64,000 bases of DNA. Source: Pantoea coffeiphila (lineage in GTDB: Bacteria; Pseudomonadota; Gammaproteobacteria; Enterobacterales; Enterobacteriaceae). Positions 8,033 to 22,949 of the stretch are shown here, piece by piece. The stretch lies in assembly GCF_016909495.1 (NCBI RefSeq), contig NZ_JAFBFW010000004.1, positions 1 to 64,000 on the forward strand, given 5' to 3'. Under the pieces are notes generated by a model. That model was not told where the DNA came from, did no database searches, and worked only from the letters and a program-made list of their open reading frames with translations. Position 1 is the stretch's first letter. Every line of letters starts with the position of its first letter. Position numbers and translations under genes: made by a program.

Positions 8033-9307
8033 ATGCATGTGAATAGCTACTATGCAGCAACCGCCAACCCGCACGAAGCCTGGCCGCAGCTGAAAGAGAG
8101 TATTCAGTGCGACGTGTGCATCATCGGCGGCGGGTTTACCGGCCTTTCCTCGGCGCTGTTTTTGACCGAAGCGGGCTATGATGTGGTGGTACTGGAGGCG
8201 GCACAGGTTGGTTTTGGCGCCAGCGGCCGCAACGGCGGGCAGGTTGTTAACTCCTACAGCCGAGATGTCGATGTTATCGAACAGCGCTACGGCAGCGAAA
8301 CCGCACAGCTGCTGGGCAGCATGATGTTTGAGGGTGCGGCAATTATTCGCGATCGCATCGACCGCTACGCCATTGACTGTGATTATCGCCCCGGCGGTGT
8401 TTTTGCCGCCCTCACCCCGCGACAGATGCAGCATCTTGACGCGCAGTCGGAACGCTGGCGGCGCTATGGCAACCACCAGCTTGAGCTACTGGACCGCGAG
8501 GAGATTCGCCGCGAAGTAGGCAGCGACCGCTACGTCGGCGGGCTGCTGGACCGCAGCGGTGGGCATATTCACCCGCTGAATCTGGCGCTGGGCGAGGCCG
8601 AAGCCATTCGCCGCCACGGCGGGCGAATCTTTGAGCGTTCGGCGGTGACATCCGTGCAGTACGGTTCGCCGCACCGCATCAGTACCGAACACGGGCAGGT
8701 TCAGGCACGATTTGTGATTTTTGCCGGTAATGCCTATCTGGCACCGCATCTTGAACCCCGGCTGGCGAAAAAAAGCCTGCCCTGCGGTTCGCAGATTGTT
8801 GCCACCGAGCCGCTCTCCGCCGAAGTGGCACAGTCGCTGCTGCCGAACAACTTCTGCGTTGAGGACTGTAACTACCTGCTGGACTATTTCCGACTGACCG
8901 CCGATAACCGCCTGCTGTACGGCGGCGGGGTGATCTACGGCGCGCGCGAACCGTCTGATATTGATGCGCTGATCCGCCCCAAGCTGCTGAAAACCTTCCC
9001 CCAACTGGCCGGGGTGAAGTTTGATTACGCGTGGAGCGGCAACTTCCTGCTGACGCTGTCAAGAATGCCGCAGTTTGGCCGCCTGGAAAACGGCGTTTAC
9101 TACATGCAGGGCGACAGCGGCCACGGGGTGACCAGCACCCATCTTTCCGGTCGTCTGATCGCCGAGGCGATGCGCGGTGACGCCGAACGCTTTGATGCCT
9201 TTGCGAAACTGCCGCATCTGCCCTTCCCCGGCGGCCGCACCCTGCGCGTGCCGCTGACCGCGATCGGGGCCGCCTGGTATGCGCTGCGTGACCGACTAGG
9301 GGTTTAA
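8033..9307 (+). CDS. puuB: Gamma-glutamylputrescine oxidase PuuB
   Basis: A 424-residue FAD-dependent oxidoreductase of the DAO family (E. coli PuuB 426). It oxidises gamma-glutamylputrescine to the aldehyde. The Rossmann FAD motif CIIGGGFTGLSSALFL and the family block GFGASGRNGGQVVNSY sit near the N terminus, and GDSGHGVTSTHLSG near the C terminus. ATG 8033 follows AAGGGAAAAA. In E. coli puuC lies between puuR and puuB and puuE follows. Neither is here, so the aldehyde dehydrogenase and GABA transaminase must be supplied from elsewhere. Confidence 0.92.
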   Translation: MHVNSYYAATANPHEAWPQLKESIQCDVCIIGGGFTGLSSALFLTEAGYDVVVLEAAQVGFGASGRNGGQVVNSYSRDVDVIEQRYGSETAQLLGSMMFEGAAIIRDRIDRYAIDCDYRPGGVFAALTPRQMQHLDAQSERWRRYGNHQLELLDREEIRREVGSDRYVGGLLDRSGGHIHPLNLALGEAEAIRRHGGRIFERSAVTSVQYGSPHRISTEHGQVQARFVIFAGNAYLAPHLEPRLAKKSLPCGSQIVATEPLSAEVAQSLLPNNFCVEDCNYLLDYFRLTADNRLLYGGGVIYGAREPSDIDALIRPKLLKTFPQLAGVKFDYAWSGNFLLTLSRMPQFGRLENGVYYMQGDSGHGVTSTHLSGRLIAEAMRGDAERFDAFAKLPHLPFPGGRTLRVPLTAIGAAWYALRDRLGV

Positions 9308-9356
9308 ATCCGGCCGGTTCGCAGTAAAATGCGGGCCGGTCACCTGAGGAACCGTC

Positions 9357-10184
9357 ATGAATTCAACCAGTAGCAACACCCGTTTCTTCATTATTGTGGT
9401 TTTTGGCATCATCCTGTTCTGGGCAGCGGCGTACCCCCTCTCCCGCTATGTTTCCAGCGCGGCCTTCGGCGAACCTACCGGCGCAATCTACAACGCCATT
9501 AACGTGCTGTTCACCGCGCTGGCCTTTACCGGGGTGGTGATTACCTTCCGCTTTCAGTACATCGAATCAGAGCGATCCGCGAAGGATCTGGTTGAGCGTT
9601 CCATTTTCGAGCTATTAACGACCTTCACCACCGATGAGTTTCAGAAGGTGAAAGACGAGGCGTTTCTCGCGCTGCTCATTGCGGTGAGAAATAAAGCGTA
9701 TGCGGAATATCTCAGCAGCCGCCTGTTTCCAATCGGAAGAAAGCCCTTCCCGGCCTCGGCCGCAGCGGCGTATGCCGAACTGAAGCCAGAGCTTAACGGG
9801 ATGAGTCTGGATGAGGTGATTGCGCTGGATCGCAACGCGCGGCTGAAACTGGATAATGTGCTTAACTTCTTTGCCATGCTTTCGCACCGCCAGGCGGCGG
9901 CGACGGTGATCCGCCACGTGGATTTCGCCTATGACTGGTGGCGACCGACGCTGTGGATCATCGCGCAGCTGCAAAAGGAGATTAAGGACGGCAGCGAGGA
10001 GATCGGTCTGTACTGCCGCAATCCGATGCTGCACACCACGCTGGAGCGGCTGGATGAAATTTATCAGTACCCGCCGCTAACGCCGGGTCCGGCGGTTTAC
10101 CGCTATCTGGCCATCCATCCCTGGCTTAAAGAGCAGCAGATCGATCCGGCTTTTTTCACTCACATTCCGGAGAATGCGGCCTGA
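9357..10184 (+). CDS. Uncharacterised membrane-anchored protein
   Basis: A 275-residue protein with a good ribosome site (GAGGAAC) 49 bases after puuB. Two hydrophobic segments (about residues 9-29 and 44-64) are followed by about 210 residues that look cytoplasmic and mainly helical. The layout (two N-terminal helices, then a domain with a conserved-looking LDNVLNFFAMLS stretch) recalls DUF4760-type proteins and putative abortive-infection membrane proteins. I cannot establish either. It shares the direction of puuB but has no evident link to putrescine. Confidence 0.75.
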   Translation: MNSTSSNTRFFIIVVFGIILFWAAAYPLSRYVSSAAFGEPTGAIYNAINVLFTALAFTGVVITFRFQYIESERSAKDLVERSIFELLTTFTTDEFQKVKDEAFLALLIAVRNKAYAEYLSSRLFPIGRKPFPASAAAAYAELKPELNGMSLDEVIALDRNARLKLDNVLNFFAMLSHRQAAATVIRHVDFAYDWWRPTLWIIAQLQKEIKDGSEEIGLYCRNPMLHTTLERLDEIYQYPPLTPGPAVYRYLAIHPWLKEQQIDPAFFTHIPENAA

Positions 10185-10195
10185 CGTGAGAACCA

Positions 10196-10213
10196 CCCTG
10201 CATCCGTGCAGGG
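10196..10213. terminator. Hairpin between convergent genes
   Basis: CCCTGCA-TCCG-TGCAGGG forms a perfect 7-bp stem just after the 275-residue gene and downstream of yeeZ. There is no T run, so termination is uncertain. Confidence 0.3.
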
Positions 10214-10240
10214 CATCAGGATTGGCAGTGCGGTGGGGGC

Positions 10241-11071
10241 TTAAGCCAGCGGCATCTTGCCCGGGTCCGGGTAGCGATATTCAAAGCCCAGTTCGCGGCA
10301 GATTTTGCTGCCGTCGATGATTTTACCGCCGTCTTTACCGGTGCCGTCGTCAATAAAGGTCGGCGGCATCAGGCCAAGCTGGCGTGCAACGGTGGGATAA
10401 AACTCTTTTCGTGACGGATGAACCGGGGCGCAGAGATTGTAAATATGGCCGCCTTTCGGCCGCTGGAGCAGCAGCCGGATGGCTTCAATCACATCCTCAA
10501 GATGCACCAGGTTCACCCCCTGCTCACCATTGCTCAGCCCCTCTTTTCCGGCAAGGAAACGCCCCGGATGGCGCTTCGGTCCTACCAGCCCGGCAAGCCG
10601 CAGAATATCTACCGAGGTGCCGGGAAGCTTATGCAGCCAGCTTTCCAGCTCCTGCAGCGTGCGCCCGGCAACGGTAACCGGTAGCAGATCGCTGCTCTCT
10701 TTGGTCAAGCCCGGGCGATCGCCATACACGGACGTTGAGCTGGTGAAGATAATGCGCGGTATGTTAAACGCCAGCGCGCTGTCCACCAGCTGCTGTACCG
10801 CCAGCAGATAGCTTTCGCCGCCGGAAGCCGTGCGGCTGGCGGGAAGGGTAATCACCAGTGCATCAACGCTCAGCAAGGCGGCAAGGTCATCCGCCTCGCA
10901 GACCAGTTCCGGGTTGAGTTCCAGCACGTAGCTTTCAATACCACACATGCGCGCAGCCTCAACGCCGTCCGGCGTGGTTTTGCTGCCGGTGACCTGCATT
11001 CCGGCGGCGGTGAGCGACAGCCCCAGCGGCATTCCCAGCCAGCCCAGTCCGACAATTGCGACTCTCTTCAT
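10241..11071 (-). CDS. yeeZ: YeeZ family NAD(P)-binding epimerase-like protein
   Basis: A 276-residue protein of the extended SDR/epimerase type, collinear with E. coli YeeZ (274 residues), whose substrate is not known. It begins with the nucleotide-binding motif VAIVGLGWLGMPLGLSL. It also contains FTSSTSVYGD, DILRLAGLVGP and GHIYNLCAPVHPSR. As in E. coli it lies directly upstream of, and divergent from, the his operon. Confidence 0.88.
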   Translation of the reverse strand: MKRVAIVGLGWLGMPLGLSLTAAGMQVTGSKTTPDGVEAARMCGIESYVLELNPELVCEADDLAALLSVDALVITLPASRTASGGESYLLAVQQLVDSALAFNIPRIIFTSSTSVYGDRPGLTKESSDLLPVTVAGRTLQELESWLHKLPGTSVDILRLAGLVGPKRHPGRFLAGKEGLSNGEQGVNLVHLEDVIEAIRLLLQRPKGGHIYNLCAPVHPSRKEFYPTVARQLGLMPPTFIDDGTGKDGGKIIDGSKICRELGFEYRYPDPGKMPLA

Positions 11072-11218
11072 CCTCTTGCTCCCGTTTTATGCAACCCGTT
11101 TGCATCAGGCTACGCCAGCCCAATGCCGGTGACAACCGCCAGTTAATAAGAGAATCTTTCAACATTGACAAAAAAGTGTTGCGTCATCTCACCATCCTGG
11201 TTAGGTTATTTGTCACGA

Positions 11219-11224
11219 TATAAA
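11219..11224 (+). promoter_or_regulatory. Candidate his operon -10
   Basis: TATAAA within CGATATAAAT lies 24 bases before the hisL start, which fits the short leader of known his operons. No good -35 is spaced correctly. A TTGACA at 11165-11170 is too far upstream to partner it. Confidence 0.35.
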
Positions 11225-11248
11225 TAGACATTCATCCAAGAGAATTTT

Positions 11249-11296
11249 ATGACTCGCGTTCAGTTTAACCATCATCACCACCATCACCCTGACTAG
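11249..11296 (+). CDS. hisL: his operon leader peptide
   Basis: A 15-residue leader, MTRVQFNHHHHHHPD, with six consecutive His codons (CAT CAT CAC CAC CAT CAC). The E. coli leader has seven. When charged tRNA-His is scarce the ribosome stalls on these codons, so the RNA downstream folds into the antiterminator. An AAGAGA ribosome site lies upstream. Confidence 0.95.
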   Translation: MTRVQFNHHHHHHPD

Positions 11297-11314
11297 TCTT
11301 TCAGGCGATGTGTG

Positions 11315-11394
11315 CTGGAAGACGTTCAGGATCTTCCAGTGGTGCATAAACGCGAAATGGCCCCCGGAAGATCACCTTCCGGGGGCTTTTTTTT
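11315..11394 (+). promoter_or_regulatory. his attenuator (pause hairpin, antiterminator, terminator)
   Basis: Three competing pairings can be read. CTGGAAGA (11315-11322) pairs with TCTTCCAG (11332-11339). GATCTTCC (11330-11337) pairs instead with GGAAGATC (11366-11373) as antiterminator. The terminator is GCCCCCGGAAG (11360-11370) with CTTCCGGGGGC (11376-11386) and eight T. The antiterminator uses bases of the terminator's left arm, the classic his design. Confidence 0.92.
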
Positions 11395-11484
11395 GGGCTG
11401 AACACAGAGCCCGAATGCTGAGATGACGGACTGACCAACGGCATAATGAATATAAAGCAGACAGGATAAAGAGGATTAGCACCG

Positions 11485-12384
11485 ATGTTAGATAACACCC
11501 GTTTACGCATAGCTATGCAGAAATCAGGCCGTTTAAGTGACGAATCACGCGAACTGCTGGCCCGCTGCGGCATCAAAATTAACCTGCAGCAGCAGCGCCT
11601 GATCGCCTTCGCTGAGAACATGCCGATTGATATCCTGCGCGTACGCGATGACGATATTCCGGGCCTGGTGATGGATGGCGTGGTTGACCTCGGCATTATC
11701 GGTGAGAACGTGCTGGAAGAAGAGCTGCTGACCCGCCGCGCTCAGGGCGAAGATCCGCGCTATTTCACCCTGCGTCGCCTGGATTTCGGCGGCTGCCGCC
11801 TGTCGCTGGCGATGCCGGTGGATGACGAATATACCGGACCGGCCTGTTTACAGAACTCCCGTATTGCCACCTCCTACCCGCACCTGCTGAAAAAATACCT
11901 CGATAAGCAAAACGTTAACTTCAAATCCTGCCTGCTGAATGGCTCGGTGGAAGTGGCACCGCGCGCCGGTCTGGCCGATGCGATCTGCGATCTGGTGTCT
12001 ACCGGCGCCACGCTGGAAGCCAACGGCCTGCGTGAAGTGGAAGTGATTTACCGCTCTAAAGCCTGCCTGATCCAGCGCGACGGCGAAATGCCTGCCGCCA
12101 AGCAGGAGCTGATCGACAAGCTGATGACCCGTATTCAGGGCGTGATTCAGGCTCGCGAATCAAAATACATCATGCTGCACGCGCCGAGCGAGCGTCTGGA
12201 AGACATCATTTCCCTGCTGCCGGGTGCCGAGCGCCCTACCGTTCTGCCGCTGGCAGGCGATAAGAGCCGCGTAGCCATGCACATGGTCAGTAGCGAAACG
12301 CTGTTCTGGGAAACCATGGAAAAACTGAAATCCCTCGGGGCCAGCTCCATTCTGGTGCTGCCAATTGAGAAGATGATGGAGTAA
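11485..12384 (+). CDS. hisG: ATP phosphoribosyltransferase
   Basis: A 299-residue long-form HisG (E. coli also 299). It joins ATP and PRPP, the first and feedback-inhibited step of histidine synthesis. The N-terminal part ([19 protein letters not shown]) and the P-loop region (about residues 150-180) are typical. The C-terminal ACT-like domain, absent from short-form enzymes, is present and binds histidine. It is the first structural gene after the attenuator. hisD follows four bases later. Confidence 0.96.
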   Translation: MLDNTRLRIAMQKSGRLSDESRELLARCGIKINLQQQRLIAFAENMPIDILRVRDDDIPGLVMDGVVDLGIIGENVLEEELLTRRAQGEDPRYFTLRRLDFGGCRLSLAMPVDDEYTGPACLQNSRIATSYPHLLKKYLDKQNVNFKSCLLNGSVEVAPRAGLADAICDLVSTGATLEANGLREVEVIYRSKACLIQRDGEMPAAKQELIDKLMTRIQGVIQARESKYIMLHAPSERLEDIISLLPGAERPTVLPLAGDKSRVAMHMVSSETLFWETMEKLKSLGASSILVLPIEKMME

Positions 12385-12388
12385 CCCC

Positions 12389-17935
<5,547 letters not shown>

Positions 17936-17942
<7 letters not shown>

Positions 17943-18547
17943 CTGAACAACAGCTGGCTAAGCTGGACTGGGTAAAAACTGACGGGATGATGCCCGCCGT
18001 CGTGCAGCACGCCGTTTCCGGCGAAGTTCTGATGCACGGTTATATGAATCAGGAAGCGCTGGATAAAACCCTGGCCACAGGCAAAGTGACCTTCTGGTCG
18101 CGGACCAAGCAGCGCCTGTGGACCAAAGGGGAAACCTCCGAGCACTTCCTTAACGTGGTCAGCATCACCCCGGACTGCGATAATGATACGCTGCTGGTGC
18201 TGGTCAATCCGGTGGGCCCAACCTGCCACCTTGGCACTTCCAGCTGCTTCTCTCCGGCCGCACCGGACTGGACCTTCCTCTATCAGCTGGAGCAGCTGCT
18301 GGCCGAACGCAAGCATGCCGATCCGAAAAGCTCATACACCGCCAGCCTTTATGCCAGCGGCACCAAGCGCATCGCGCAGAAAGTGGGTGAAGAAGGCGTG
18401 GAAACCGCGCTGGCCGCAACGGTTAACGACCGCTTCGAACTGACCAACGAGGCCTCCGATCTGGTTTATCATCTGCTGGTGCTGTTACAGGATCAGGAGC
18501 TGAACCTGTCGGCGGTGATTGAAAATCTGCGCCAGCGGCACAAGTAA
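17936..18547 (+). CDS. hisI: Bifunctional phosphoribosyl-AMP cyclohydrolase / phosphoribosyl-ATP pyrophosphatase
   Basis: A 203-residue fusion (E. coli 203) catalysing the second and third pathway steps. The N-terminal cyclohydrolase has [26 protein letters not shown] and the metal-binding DCDNDTLL and [10 protein letters not shown]. The C-terminal pyrophosphatase has the acidic helix [12 protein letters not shown]. It is the last his gene, and a terminator follows. Confidence 0.96.
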
Positions 18548-18561
18548 TCGTTCACTATGCT

Positions 18562-18593
18562 AAAGGGGCCGGTTATCCGGCCCTTATTTTTTT
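18562..18593 (+). terminator. his operon terminator
   Basis: GGGCCGG-TTAT-CCGGCCC is followed by TTATTTTTTT. It lies 15 bases after the hisI stop. Confidence 0.9.
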
Positions 18594-18606
18594 ACAGGGA
18601 GCAATC

Positions 18607-19092
18607 ATGAGTACCTTTGATCAACTTACCACCCTGCTCGACGAACAGCAGGCGCGTTATCGGGTGATGGAACACGCGGCGATGGGGAAATGTGAAGATG
18701 TGGCTGCACTGCGCGGCACCGCACTCGGGCAGGGTGCAAAAGCGCTGGTGTGCCACGTGAAGGGTAACGGTGTGAAGCAGCACGTGCTGGCGGTGCTGCC
18801 TGCCGATAAGCAGGCCGATCTCTCCAGACTGGCGTCGGCGCTGGGCGGCCTGCGCGCCTCGCTGGCCAGTCCGGCGGAAGTAGATAAGCTGACCGGCTGC
18901 GTGTTTGGTGCGATCCCCCCTTTCAGCTTTCACCAGGATTTGTTGCTGGTTGCCGATCCCAGCCTGCTGACACGCTATGAAGAGCTGGCGTTTAACGCCG
19001 GGCTGCTGGAGAAATCCATGGTGCTGAACACGGCAGACTATCAGCGCATTGCGGCACCGACGATCCTGAGTTTCTTGCGGGAAGAAGTGTAA
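18607..19092 (+). CDS. yeaK: YbaK/YeaK-type aminoacyl-tRNA deacylase
   Basis: A 161-residue protein of the YbaK/ProX editing-domain family, closest to E. coli YeaK (167 residues), which clears mischarged tRNA. The blocks GKCEDV, RGTALGQGAKALVCHVKGNG, LRASLASPAEVDKLTGCVFG and IPPFSFH are shared. AGGGAGCAATC upstream of ATG 18607 is a good ribosome site. In E. coli yeaK is elsewhere. Here it lies just beyond the his terminator. Confidence 0.88.
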   Translation: MSTFDQLTTLLDEQQARYRVMEHAAMGKCEDVAALRGTALGQGAKALVCHVKGNGVKQHVLAVLPADKQADLSRLASALGGLRASLASPAEVDKLTGCVFGAIPPFSFHQDLLLVADPSLLTRYEELAFNAGLLEKSMVLNTADYQRIAAPTILSFLREEV

Positions 19093-19278
19093 GTGCGGTG
19101 GCCTGAAGTGCGAATATGATGGTAACGAGGCCAGAGCGTGGTTCATTACGCCGTAACTGTGCAGGCAGGATGCTGCAGCGGTGGTAAAGGGCGAGAGTAC
19201 GCCGATCAATTCGTGGGCATGATGAGTCGTGCAGAGAGATAAAGTGCGGCCGGATCGCGCCGGCCGCTGCGTCAATGT

Positions 19279-20295
19279 TTAAGACTGTTTACGCTGACGA
19301 TACTGCTGACTCACCACGCGACCAATTACGATGCCGGAGCCGATAATACCACCAAGGATAATCGACAGCAGGACCGTAAGTACGCGCTTTGGACTGTCAC
19401 GACGCACAGGCAGATCGCCCGGTGCGATATAGCGGAAAGATTGCAGGTTATCCACCTGAATTTTCAGATGGGTCATCGCTAACAGTGAACGCTGCGTGTC
19501 GTAATAGGCACTATCAAGCGGCAGCGGCTTCGTCGCTTCATTAGCAATCATCGCCTGCAGAGAAACGGTGCCCAGCAGGTACATCGTATCATCGGACAGG
19601 AACTCGGCCTGATTAAGCTGTGAGCGGGTAATGTTTGACGCTTCCGCAATTTTCAGCGACTGCTTAATCACATCAATGCGCAGCTGCTTTTTATCCAGCG
19701 CAACCTGCTTCTGCGTATCCAGTGAATCCGTCAGCTCGCGGGTTTTTACGCTCAGGCTGCGGCGAATATCGGCACCGTAATCGTCCACAACGTCGTCGTT
19801 CACTCGCTGAATGTACTCACCCAGCTGCTTACGTGCCTGCTCTGCGGTTTCCGCGGTGAAGGAGATGCGCAGCGGTTCGCGGCTGCCTTTAATCACCTGC
19901 TGAACTTTCAGCTCCAGCGGTTCATCCAGGTTTTCCAGTTCGGATGAGAGTGCACTGATTGAACTGCCGAATCGGTTAAACAGCTGCTGTTGTAGATCGC
20001 CGATAGCGGGTTTGTCCTGCGGGCTCTGCGCATACAACACGCTTAACGCGGCGTTATAGTTCGCCACCTGACCTGCTGCTGGCAGCGTCACAATCGCTTT
20101 TGAAGTCCACTTCTCTTTTGCCAGCAAGACGTAGGCCAGCGCCAACAGCACGGTGACGACGATCGATGCAATTATAATTTTTTTACCGGCCCATAGCTGG
20201 ACGAGGATATCCAGCAGACCGAGTTCTTCATCACGGCTATAGGAATTTTGGTGATGCGGATTCTGCTCAGAATTGGAATGGCTATCGCGACTCAT
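19279..20295 (-). CDS. wzz: O-antigen chain length determinant Wzz
   Basis: A 338-residue polysaccharide co-polymerase that sets O-antigen length with Wzy in the inner membrane. One transmembrane helix follows LLDILVQLWAGKKIIIASI near the N terminus, then a long periplasmic coiled region. A second helix (TVLLSIILGGIIGSGIVIGR) follows the proline-rich motif RRDSPKR. ATG 20295 gives the usual N terminus. A TTG at 20313 in the same frame is possible. Neither has a clear ribosome site. Orientation next to gnd is as in E. coli, but ugd is absent. Confidence 0.9.
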   Translation of the reverse strand: MSRDSHSNSEQNPHHQNSYSRDEELGLLDILVQLWAGKKIIIASIVVTVLLALAYVLLAKEKWTSKAIVTLPAAGQVANYNAALSVLYAQSPQDKPAIGDLQQQLFNRFGSSISALSSELENLDEPLELKVQQVIKGSREPLRISFTAETAEQARKQLGEYIQRVNDDVVDDYGADIRRSLSVKTRELTDSLDTQKQVALDKKQLRIDVIKQSLKIAEASNITRSQLNQAEFLSDDTMYLLGTVSLQAMIANEATKPLPLDSAYYDTQRSLLAMTHLKIQVDNLQSFRYIAPGDLPVRRDSPKRVLTVLLSIILGGIIGSGIVIGRVVSQQYRQRKQS

Positions 20296-20340
20296 AATTT
20301 TCAATTTACTCAAACAAAGAAAGCTAACGCAAAGGAAGTC

Positions 20341-20369
20341 AGTATAGGTAAAAATAGTTGAAGAGTCAG
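20341..20369 (-). promoter_or_regulatory. Candidate wzz promoter
   Basis: On the minus strand CTGACT (complement of 20364-20369) and TATACT (complement of 20341-20346) are separated by 17 bases. The pair lies between the gnd terminator and wzz. Confidence 0.5.
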
Positions 20370-20420
20370 CGAGGTGCGATGGGGAATTTCTTAAAATAGT
20401 CGAGAAGGACTATTTTGGAT

Positions 20421-20448
20421 GAAACAACCTCCCGCTTAGCGGGAGGTT
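20421..20448 (-). terminator. gnd terminator
   Basis: AACCTCCCGC and GCGGGAGGTT form a perfect 10-bp stem with a 3-base loop, followed on the minus strand by a short T-rich stretch (GTTTCAT). It starts 11 bases after the gnd stop. Confidence 0.7.
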
Positions 20449-20458
20449 GCAGACTGAA

Positions 20459-21865
<1,407 letters not shown>

Positions 21866-22166
21866 ACCTACTCCTGTCTACGTGATTTTTCCTGCAGCAA
21901 TGTGACTGCGGTCAATGTTCCAGACATGTTAACTCAGGTTTAGGTAATGTGGATAGTGATTGGTGCGATAGTCAGATATATTGAATAAAACTCACCAAAT
22001 ACCCCTCTAAAAAGTGCCGCAATTATCGCTTCTCAGTAAGGTCTGATGCTTAATTAAGCACTCATGATGAATAAAATCAGCCTGCCATCATAAGTTTTAT
22101 TGCATCAATCGCTCAGCTAATAAATTCAAGTAATATCGCGGTTAAATAACCTTACGCACGTCTTCA
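21866..22166. other. AT-rich intergenic region between wbbL-like gene and gnd
   Basis: About 300 bases without a gene. It must hold the gnd promoter, but no convincing -35/-10 pair is seen. A perfect palindrome TGCTTAATTAAGCA lies at 22047-22060. No clear terminator follows the wbbL-like gene, so O-antigen transcripts may run on into gnd. Confidence 0.4.
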
Positions 22167-22934
22167 CTAACTCAGACGATGGGTGAACTTATAGATTAGA
22201 AATCTGAATGTACTCTGTAAGTGCCACATAAAATGACGAGAGAACACGCTGCGGTTAGCATGCTTGGCAAAATGCAGAGCATGAATCGTTGGATAATAAA
22301 CCACGGGTACTTTCAGCAGCTGAGAGCGATAACACAAATCGATATCTTCACAGTACATAAAGTACTTTTCATTGAATCCAGAAAGCTGTTGATAGTGGCT
22401 CGCTTTGAGAGCCATAAACGATCCGGCGGTCCAGTCTACGGGCGTGGGCGCAAAAACTTTAGACTTATCAATGATGCATTTATTGACCCCGAAAATAAAT
22501 GACTGGAAGAAGTCCTTCAGGGTCGGGAACTTGCGTATAGAATTATCATAGATCGTTTTTTCATCATTCTTAAAAAGATTGATGGCGGCAAACGCCACGC
22601 GATCTCTCTGCATATTTTCCACAAGTTCTGCAATTTGTTCAGCTGTGATATACAAGTCAGGATTAAGCACAATAAAAATATCCTCTCCCTGCATGCTGAG
22701 TTTCTGCTGGCAGTAGTCAAAGACGAAATTATTGTTTTTACCGAAGCCTAAACCATAGTCACTTTTTATAATGACGATATTATTATCTGCACACCAGTCA
22801 CTCAATGCCTCTGCATCTTGTGGTTTATTACACTTCAATACAACGTTAAACTGTTTCGCTAACTGCGGCAGACAGTTAATCTGCTTAATCATTTCGGCAT
22901 GACCATGCGAAACAACGCTAATATAGATGTTCAT
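22167..22934 (-). CDS. wbbL: Rhamnosyltransferase (WbbL-like, GT2)
   Basis: A 255-residue family 2 glycosyltransferase similar along its length to E. coli WbbL, which adds L-rhamnose to GlcNAc-PP-undecaprenol. It shares the N-terminal SVVSHGH, GLGFGKNNN, donor-site FIVLNPDLYI (DxD-like NPD), SIRKFPTL, DWTAGSFMALK and YFMYCEDIDLCYR, and the C-terminal HFMWHLQSTFRF. It is the last gene of the leftward O-antigen unit. A dTDP-rhamnose pathway is present upstream in the same unit, which supports the donor call. ATG 22934. Confidence 0.82.
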   Translation of the reverse strand: MNIYISVVSHGHAEMIKQINCLPQLAKQFNVVLKCNKPQDAEALSDWCADNNIVIIKSDYGLGFGKNNNFVFDYCQQKLSMQGEDIFIVLNPDLYITAEQIAELVENMQRDRVAFAAINLFKNDEKTIYDNSIRKFPTLKDFFQSFIFGVNKCIIDKSKVFAPTPVDWTAGSFMALKASHYQQLSGFNEKYFMYCEDIDLCYRSQLLKVPVVYYPTIHALHFAKHANRSVFSRHFMWHLQSTFRFLIYKFTHRLS

Positions 22935-22949
22935 TACACCCCTGAATAA

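Noticed and set aside
11165..11170. TTGACA upstream of hisL as the his -35
   Set aside because: Nothing like a -10 lies 16-18 bases further, and the distance to TATAAA at 11219 is far too long.
11270..11288. Run of six His codons as a vector-derived tag
   Set aside because: It is the native hisL leader. The attenuator and hisG follow in the normal way.
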